Positions 53,601-64,000 of a stretch of 64,000 bases of DNA are shown here, one piece after another (position 1 is the stretch's first letter; every line of letters begins with the position of its first letter). The notes beneath the pieces were generated by a model that was given only the letters and a program-made list of their open reading frames with translations, did no database searches and had not been told where the DNA came from. The position numbers and the translations under genes are program-made. This DNA comes from Hexactinellida sp. DTS-2022 (taxonomy: Eukaryota; Porifera; Hexactinellida): NCBI GenBank assembly GCA_028753945.1, contig JAPNXP010000012.1, forward strand, positions 3,963,501 through 4,027,500, given 5' to 3'.

Positions 53601-56600
53601 ATGCTATGTTGATATTTTCATCAAAAGAACATCTTCAGTTTGGGAATTCAAACGCTGGTGTTTGCTAGGTGGAGTTTCTGTAACACTGTTTGGTCTCTTC
53701 AGAAGTTTTACTTTGGATCGTTTTATGCGTTGTATAGATTCATTTCGAAGGATCAGTACCGTAGCACGATTCACTTTTGTAATTGGATAAGCACCGATCC
53801 CCATTTATATTTTAGCTTCCCTCCTTTCTTCGCTTGTGTAATATATATTAATAATTTCGTTTCTTTATTATGTTAATATTTTCGATCAGAACATCATCTC
53901 CCTTTTCAAGTTGACTAAAATCGACCGGGTTTAATTTCTTATCGTATTGCTTTTTCATAAGTTTTGTGAATGAGTAAAATGTTCTCCAGCTCTTTTGCTA
54001 TTATACTCTTGGGCCTCTTGTACGTAATCAATCAATTCTTCAATCTGCTCATCTCCAGACCACTCAGCTAAAGGTGTGTCTTCTGGATACTGATGAGTTA
54101 AATTTTTCGCTTGGAGAGGAAGCCGAGGTTTTCGTGAACCATGCATGAGCTCAAAAGCCGAAAAAGATGTAGTAGCTCTTGGCCTGATATTGATGGAGAA
54201 TGTTATCTCTTCAAGGAAATTTTACCAGTTTTCAATTTTTTCGTACGAGAGATCCTTTAATGGTCTTGTGACTCGCCTTGACTAACCCGTTTGTTTGAGG
54301 ATGGTAGGGAGTGGTGAAGATTAGCTTCATGCAAAGATTTGGATATTATATTCGTAAATTCACGCCCGTTGTCGCTAATGATTTGGTCTCTTCCCCTTGT
54401 TTAAATATATCGAGTGTATACCTCTGGCTACTTCATCAGCTTCTTTCGAGCGTAGTGCTCGGGTTTCAATCCATCTTGTAAAGTGATCTATCATTGTCAA
54501 GATGTATCTGTAACCATTAGAATCGATGAGTGGTCCAGTTAAGTCAATGCCGACACGATACCAAACTTTGGTGATTAGAGGTAGAGGTTTTAAGGGATTA
54601 ATTGGCGCTTTCAAACTTGGTTGATTCTTCTGACAGCGTATACATGTATTAATATACGTATCACTATCTCTGTACATGTTTGGCCAATACTACCGGTCTT
54701 TTGATATTTTATAAGAATATCTAGGACATTGGTGTCCTGAGTTATCGTGGATTTCTTTGAGGATGTCTTCCAACTCACTGTTTCTTACTACTGTTAGGTA
54801 ACTAAACGAGATTAGTAACGGAAACCTCACCCAAACAGGTTAAAGGTACGCAGGCAAAAATGAATTAAATCAAAGGACAAAATCAATTAGAAAAAATCAA
54901 AGCAATTAAAATCAAATTAAAATCAAATTAAAGAATCGATTCAAATATTCTGCGTACCATTAACCTGTTTGGCGTACCATTAACCTGTTTGGCGTACCAT
55001 TAACCTGTTTGGTGTACCATTAACCTTTTCGGTGCACCATTAACCTCTTTGGCGTACCATTAAACTCTTTGGCGTACCATTAACCTCTTTGGAGTACCAT
55101 TAACCTCTTTGGAGTACCATTAACCTCTTTGGAGTACCATTAACCTCTTTGGAGTACCATTGACCTCTTTGGCGTACCATTGACCTGTTTGGTGTACCAT
55201 TGACCTGTTTGGCGTACCATTAACCTGTTCGGTGTACCATTGACCTGTTTTGCGTACCATTAACCTGTTCGGTGTACCATTGACCTCTTGGGCGTACCAT
55301 TGACCTGTTTGGCGTACCATTGACCTGTTCGGTGTACCATTAACCTCTTTGGCGTACCATTGACCTGTTTGGTGTACCATTCACCTGTTCGGTGTACCAT
55401 TGACCTGTTTGGTGTACCATTCACCTGTTCGGTGTACCATTAACCAGTTTGGTGTACCATTGACCTGTTTGGTGTACCATTAACCTGTTTGGTGTACCAT
55501 TAACCTGTTTGGTGTACCATTAACCTGTTTGGTGTACCATTAACCAGTTTGGCGTAACATTAACCTGTTCGGCGTACCATTAACCTGTTTGGCGTACCAT
55601 TGACCTGTTCGGTGTACCATTAACCTGTTCGGTGTACCATTAACCAGTTTGGTGTACCATTGACCAGTTTGGTGTACCATTGACCTGTTTGGTGTACCAT
55701 TAACCAGTTTGGCGTAACATTAACCTGTTCGGCGTACCATTAACCAGTTTGGTGTACCATTAACTTCTTTGGCGTACCATTAACCTCTTTGGTGTACCAT
55801 TAACCTCTTTGGTGTACCATTAACTTCTTTGGTGTACCATTGACCTGTTTGGTGTACCATTAACCTGTTTGGTGTACCATTAACTTCTTTGGCGTACCAT
55901 TAACCTCTTTGGTGTACCATTAACCTCTTTGGTGTACCATTAACCTCTTTGGTGTACCATTAACCTGTTGGTGTACCATTAATCTTATCGGCGTACCATT
56001 AACCTGTTTGGCCTACCATTAACCTGTTTGGCGTAGCATTAACCTCTTTGGTGTACCATTAACCTTTTCGGTGCACCATTAACCTGTTGGTGTACCATTA
56101 ATCTTATCGGCGTACCATTAACCTGTTTGGCCTACCATTAACCTCTTTGGTGTACCATTAACCTGTTGGTGTACCATTAATCTTATCGGCGTACCATTAA
56201 CCTGTTTGGCCTACCATTAACCTGTTTGGTGTACCATTAACCTCTTTGGTGTACCATTAACCTGTTCGGTGTACCATTAACCTCTTTGGCGTACCATTAA
56301 CCTGTTCGGCGTACCATTAACCTGTTTGGAGTACCATTAACCTCTTTGGCGTACCATTAACCTCTTTGGCGTACCATTAACCTGTTGGTGTACCATTAAC
56401 CTGTTTGGCGTACCATTAACCTGTTGGTGTACCATTAACCTCTTTGGAGTACCATTAACCTCTTTGGAGTACCATTAACCTCTTTGGAGTACCATTGACC
56501 TCTTTGGCGTACCATTGACCTGTTTGGTGTACCATTGACCTGTTTGGCGTACCATTAACCTGTTCGGTGTACCATTAACCTGTTCGGTGTACCATTGACC

Positions 56601-59600
56601 TGTTTGGCGTACCATTAACCTGTTCGGTGTACCATTGACCTCTTGGGCGTACCATTGACCTGTTTGGCGTACCATTGACCTGTTCGGTGTACCATTAACC
56701 TCTTTGGCGTACCATTGACCTGTTTGGTGTACCATTCACCTGTTCGGTGTACCATTGACCTGTTTGGTGTACCATTCACCTGTTCGGTGTACCATTAACC
56801 AGTTTGGTGTACCATTGACCTGTTTGGTGTACCATTAACCTGTTTGGTGTACCATTAACCTGTTTGGTGTACCATTAACCTGTTTGGTGTACCATTAACC
56901 TGTTTGGTGTACCATTAACCTCTTCGGTGTACCATTAACCTCTTTGGTGTACCATTAACCTGTTTGGTGTACCATTAACCTCTTCGGTGTACCATTAACC
57001 TCTTCGGTGTACTATTAACCTGTTTTAGGAGTACCATTAACCTGTTTGGTGTACCATTAACCTGTTTGGTTTACCATTAATCTTATCGGCGTACCATTAA
57101 CCTGTTCGGTGTACCATTAACCAGTTTGGTTCGGTGTACGATTAACCTGTTTGGTGTGCCATTAACCTGTTTGGTGTACCATTAACCTCACCACACACGA
57201 TGCAAATTTGTTGCATGCAACAAGGTAACATCACGGTACAACAATGTGCATGCAACACAATTTCGTGCAACATTTACTTTAGAGCGACAATATTGCATGG
57301 AAATTACTCAAATACAAATGGAATAAATATTATTTTAAATCATTCTAGGTGGCTTGATTAATGGTACTGAGAAAGTGAGCAGTAAATTAAATAGGTACAC
57401 TAGAAAGTCATGAACTTGTGAATTCTTCAATTGTTTTGAGAAGGTGAAAAATTCAAACGAAAATAATCTGAAAAACATGTACTGAATTTCCATATTTGCG
57501 TGCAACAAAGTTACACGAAAATTGAACATTTTGCATGCAAAACAACATTCACGGTGCAACATTTCAACATACACGATGCAACTTTGTTGCATCGTATTTG
57601 GTAGGCTTTAACCTCTTCGGCGTACCATTAACCTATTTGGCGTACCATTAACCTTTTCGGCATACCCTTAACTCAGCATTCAGTGTAGCATTAACATCCT
57701 TGAGTTTTAATATTTAAGACTACTTATTCTTGCATAATTCCTAATTTAACTAGTCCATTCAAATTCTTATGCGTACCTTTAACCTGTTTGGGTGAGGTTT
57801 ACAATAGGAAACGAGATTAGCAACTAAACGAGATCATAACAATCAATCCCCGCTCACACGAGAGATTATGCGCATTCATTAATTAGTAGATATATATAGA
57901 CTTACAACTAATTTACTAGTACTGCTATATCTAATCGTTATTATTCATAATTGTTCGTGTACATATATTTACTTATCAAACGTATAACTTGGGCACAACA
58001 TTACTAATACACGATTCCCCTGGGAAGGTTGAATCAATTTACCAGATTCAAGCCCGTAATTAGCAGCCTTTTTACGAATCATCCTATTCTGGTCCTTTGT
58101 AGAGGGAACAGGGTATGATTTTAAGCTTATATAGTTGGAGATAGCTTCATATTCTGGAGTATTCATTAGGAATGAACGTTAAAGTATGAATTCAAACGTT
58201 ACGTAACGCTCACAAGGGAGGGGTGGCTGGAAACTCCGACAGCTAATGTAAATAGATAGGCAGAAACACAGGAGGTGTTAAAAAACCCGAATCTTGGCTT
58301 TAAATAATGTTTGTCAGATCCTGCTTGGGGGACCATTTTTGTTAAACCATGGATATTTGACAAAATTGTTTCCGGGGGACCATTTTTGTTAATACATTGG
58401 AACTAGACATGCTTCAAATACTTAAACTTACCTTTCTATTCTGTACATGACTCCATAATCTAACTATTGGATGCGCCTTTATTATTTGTAAATGTAGGAA
58501 TATATAGGATAATATCAGAACTAAACAGAACAAAAGTTAATTAATGTACTGAGTCTACCAACTCCTTAGGAATTATTTTCCATACAATCTGTGTGAAATG
58601 TAATTTCTCAGTCTGTTGATGATGTTCTATTAATCAAGATTACTATTCTACGTAGAGCATTAACTCAAGGCCCTCCAAAAGAGTTAGGCGGCAAATCTCT
58701 TTCGCCGACAGAACTTCAGGAGAAGTGGCGATATGAAGAGTCGCAAGCCAAGAGGAAACAGCTGATCGCTGACTACGAGAAGAAGAAGAGGAGGAGCGAT
58801 TATCAGCGACAAGACAAAGCGCGGCAAGATAAGGAGATTCATGTGAAGAAATCAAAAGCTAGAGAGAGCGCGATTAGGCAAGATATAAGTGAAATGGATC
58901 GTACAATTGCTCACGATGAGGTGATGAAGCAACAGCGAATACAACACTTCGATCCAAAGTACTTATTTAAGTTTACAATATACTCTATCAGACATAATTA
59001 GAAACACAAAAGTTTCATCTATTGTTAGGAATGAGCACGCCTAAAATCCTTAGCGCCTTTTGTACTCATAAAAAATGATTATTTTTGTAATACGTATATA
59101 TCGAGATGCGAATTTCTGCACATCTAGAAATTAACAAATTCAAATTTATTCATGTTTACTATTTTTGCCCGAGCGGTGCACCCGGATAAAACTACCAAGT
59201 ACATTTCCCTAATATGTAAATGCAACTTAGTTTTTTATCTTGCATGAATGTCACTTGTGATTGTGTGGTCCTAATTATATTTAGAGCTGATTATCCAAAA
59301 TATTTATCCTTCCATGATTACAATTTGACCTACCTACTTTTAAAGAATATCTCACACATCAATATACGCACCGTCATATATGTTATACATTTCATAATTG
59401 CTAAGTAAAAAAACAAGCTGACTGTTTATTATATACCTCTTACAGCGCCACATCGACACGACCACAGAGACTTACTGAATTCGAGCGAATCGAAAAATTG
59501 GAAAAAGAAGCTTTGGAAGCTTTTAGACAACAAAAGTTGGGTGAACGCGCCAAGCAGCAAAGTAGAGAGGAGTACAAGCGTGAGGAAAGAGAACGAGAGG

Positions 59601-59737
59601 AGAGGGAAAATATGGAAAAGAAGATGTGTGCCAGAGAGCTGGCGATTAAACTGAGTATCACAGATAGAGAGCGTGTTGCTGCAGACAGCGAGATTGCAAG
59701 GGAACAGAGGCTCAAATATTTTGATAAGAAAAAATAA
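50693..59737 (+). CDS. EPSTI1-like coiled-coil protein
   Basis: Three exons joined in frame at GT-AG sites: 50693-50919, 58656-58958, 59446-59737. The total is 822 nt, encoding 273 aa. The N-terminal 60 residues are Tyr/Pro/Gln-rich. AEKRNAILRSNQ and ELGGKSLSPTELQEKWRYEE follow. The rest is a highly charged coiled coil (Lys/Arg/Glu, about residues 100-265) ending LKYFDKKK. The RN-x-I-x-R, LGG-x-S and charged-helix order resembles epithelial-stromal interaction protein 1 (EPSTI1); this is a pattern match, so I leave the symbol blank. The ATG at 50693 lies inside the 8-bp target duplication of the Merlin element, so the natural 5' UTR has been separated. An alternative ATG at 50660 would start within the Merlin end. 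Intron 1 is 7736 bp and consists mainly of the second Ginger element. Confidence 0.7.
51689..51846. mobile_element. hAT-like MITE (158 bp) with perfect 8-bp duplication, inside Ginger copy 2
   Basis: CAGTGGCGGCGCTAGC at the left, GCTAGCGCCGCCACTG at the right; AATTGAGT flanks at 51681-51688 and 51847-51854. The interior repeats GATGGGGCTA. Confidence 0.95.
52155..52932. mobile_element. Foldback element (about 780 bp, arms about 200 bp) inside Ginger copy 2
   Basis: AACCATGGCCTACTTAATAT at 52155 is matched by its complement ending at 52932. Arms are about 52155-52353 and 52729-52932, with one extra 20-bp stretch in the right arm. Each arm contains, reading outward, a similar open frame beginning M(A/P)PKQLNHK. 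It interrupts the protease part of the Ginger remnant. Flanking duplication not clear. Confidence 0.82.
54948..57185. repeat. 20-bp minisatellite, about 110 units
   Basis: Unit GTACCATTAACCTGTTTGGC with recurrent variants: C/T/A before GTACC, A/G/C in ATTAACC/ATTGACC/ATTCACC, and CTGTTT/CTCTTT/CTGTTC/CAGTTT. Phase is kept at 20 bp for most of the length, with 19-bp units from about 55966. Because 60 bp is 20 codons, long frames with a 20-residue period appear on the minus strand (55120-55380, 56475-56735); these are not genes. A block near 55120-55460 is repeated almost exactly near 56475-56810. Confidence 0.97.
57190..57602. mobile_element. Inverted-repeat MITE inserted in the minisatellite
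   Basis: CACGATGCAAATTTGTTGCA near 57195 and TACACGATGCAACTTTGTTG near 57571 form inverted ends around an AT-rich core. GTGCAACA/GCATGCAA motifs recur in both arms. Three more degenerate 20-bp units resume after it (57605-57665). Confidence 0.7.
58959..59445. other. Intron 2 of the EPSTI1-like gene
   Basis: AT-rich intron, begins GTACTTATTT and ends CTCTTACAG. No repeat or gene seen inside. Confidence 0.6.
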
Positions 59738-63206
<3,469 letters not shown>

Positions 63207-63541
63207 CTATACTATTAAAACACAAGGCTGGGTGTATATATATATATACACAGTCAACAGTAAACCCCATTCTGCTACAATGCATCCGGCGCGGCAGAGT
63301 AAATTGCATCATACTTCCAAAGAATAACCTTATATAGCTAACCATAAGAAGGCATGATAATTGTCTGATTGCAAAGAGCAACCTAGATATTTGCTGGTAA
63401 GAATAGAGTAAAGGTAAATGAATGATAATTATATAGCCATTTCTTGCTTCCTATTGTATTGTAAATATCCTTGGAAATATCCCCCCTATCTCCAACAAAA
63501 TAATCACCAGATCATATAATACATCTTTGTGATATCATATT

Positions 63542-63888
63542 AGGCCATATAAAATAAATAACTTATTTATCATCTCCGCCCGTCCCAAATTTTACCCCCC
63601 GTCCAGATATATTTTATTCATATCTCACGAACATAATAGTACAAAATATTAGCTATAAACTTGTGTAAAGTACTCCTAATGTATCAATTTTTAATAAGTC
63701 TTGTATTTTGGAGCATTATTTAATAATTTAACATTGTTATCTGATTTTATAATAAAATAAAATAATAATATTTGTTGTTTGGCATAGGTTAATGTTATTT
63801 GCATATCAATGGAAATAAAATCCCGTCCGCCGTCCGTATTTTCTGAAAAAATCCGGATGATAAACAATTAATTAATTTTACCTGGCCT
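63542..63888. mobile_element. MITE family shared with 27.2 kb and 35.4-35.9 kb
   Basis: AGGCCATATAAAATAAATAA at the left, complement of AGGCCAGGTAAAATTAATTA at the right, each followed inward by TTTATCATCxxCGxCCGTCC. Related arms occur at about 27211-27284, 35410-35460 and 35850-35915. No coding sequence. Confidence 0.78.
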
Positions 63889-64000
63889 TATTAATAACTT
63901 ATAATTATAAAATGTCCAGCAAATAGTGGTTCATTGAAAAAATTGCTGATATCTTGAGATAAAATATTTCCTGGATACTTTTCGGCATACTATCCCAAAA

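Larger units (their letters stand above)
54822..57800. mobile_element. Inverted-repeat element filled with a 20-bp minisatellite
   Basis: Left end AAACCTCACCCAAACAGGTT followed by AAAGGTACGCA; the right end is the exact complement (TGCGTACCTTTAACCTGTTT then GGGTGAGGTTT). Almost the whole interior is a tandem repeat of GTACCATTAACCTGTTTGGC, a one- or two-base variant of the terminal sequence itself. A 16-bp direct repeat (AAACGAGATTAG-Y-AAC) lies just outside at 54804-54819 and 57809-57824. It is inserted in the integrase region of Ginger copy 2. Confidence 0.8.
51480..58166 (-). pseudogene. Ginger protein remnants, split by insertions
   Basis: On the minus strand, in order: N-terminus MNTPEYEAISNY (58166-57969); HHCC finger KEIHDNSGHQC (about 54760-54720); integrase start IDLTGPLIDSNGYRYIL (54677-54375); MHGSRKPRLP and a region without copy 1's two-base deletion (54146-53955). 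Then come an IKRSKVKLLKR piece (53804-53604), the cysteine box CVTWGGHCDGIELVNTCPVDN (53321-52947; the stretch VTWGGHCDGIELVN aligns with copy 1), CWACCYESEK (about 52110-52050) and WYSYDGMERPKLNK (51664-51482). Many stops and shifts. It serves as an alignment guide for copy 1. Confidence 0.8.
51003..58396 (-). mobile_element. Ginger-type transposon, copy 2, with three later insertions
   Basis: Left end TGTTTTGACAAAAATAG; right end complements TGTATTAACAAAAATGG. The direct repeat TTGG flanks it at 50999-51002 and 58397-58400, the expected 4 bp. Inner terminal sequences share GTCAAATATCCATGG followed by AACAAAAATGGTCCCC. The coding remnants run on the minus strand. Subtracting the three inserts (158, about 780 and 2979 bp) leaves about 3.45 kb, close to the 3.4 kb of copy 1, which supports the interpretation. 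It belongs to a related but distinct subfamily: the terminal motif is GACAAAAATAGTCC rather than GACGGATTTGGACC. Confidence 0.88.

Noticed and set aside
55120-56735. Minus-strand frames with a 20-residue repeat (55120-55380 and 56475-56735)
   Set aside because: They are translations of the 20-bp minisatellite; any stop-free stretch of such an array gives a repeating peptide. No start context or domain.

Overview
The window is nuclear DNA of an animal, most likely an invertebrate with an AT-rich, transposon-laden genome; the sequence does not let me name the phylum. The animal assignment rests on a TGF-beta type I receptor kinase, a THEG-repeat protein, the kinetochore protein SPC25, the proteasome subunit PSMD12, KDM1A, SEC23IP, NUDT7 and RMND1, with standard GT-AG introns. 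Genes are short GC-richer islands. Several are intronless in the window (KDM1A, SPC25, TGF-beta receptor, RMND1). Others have small introns of about 50-150 bp mixed with kilobase introns.

Layout. 1-818 is a tandem array of 13 units, each with a palindromic core. 1729-5127 is a Ginger-type transposon (224-bp terminal inverted repeats, 4-bp target duplication AGAC) with a Gypsy-like integrase and a USP-like cysteine protease domain. 5626-8061 is a pogo-like MITE followed by a decayed Mutator-like transposase split by a hAT-like MITE. 9169-11286 is KDM1A and 11456-15196 is SEC23IP (nine exons reconstructed). 17088-17822 (minus) is NUDT7, whose C-terminus is supplied by an inserted hAT MITE. 18.3-19.6 kb holds gene fragments (EGF repeats, zinc finger). 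20610-21879 is a protein kinase, 22181-22714 SPC25 and 22857-29714 PSMD12, whose 4.6-kb second intron contains a complete THEG-like gene on the opposite strand. 30.4-37.4 kb is transposon debris, including a deeply nested hAT complex. 38869-40428 is the receptor kinase and 41018-41968 is RMND1. 42620-44869 is a MULE with a 9-bp target duplication that fuses FLYWCH, transposase and a C-terminal RING finger. 45043-50688 is a Merlin element with 2.3-kb inverted arms, each carrying a full transposase. 50693-59737 is an EPSTI1-like coiled-coil gene whose first intron (7.7 kb) holds a second Ginger copy, itself invaded by a hAT MITE, a foldback element and a 3-kb minisatellite-bearing element. 59.7-64 kb is gene-poor.

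The genes are unrelated housekeeping or signalling genes without operon structure. The distinctive biology is the density of short inverted-repeat elements (hAT-like with 8-bp duplications, pogo-like at TA), the nesting that gives a relative chronology, and three contacts with host genes: the MITE-derived NUDT7 tail, the Merlin insertion at the start codon of the EPSTI1-like gene, and the gene-within-intron arrangement at PSMD12.
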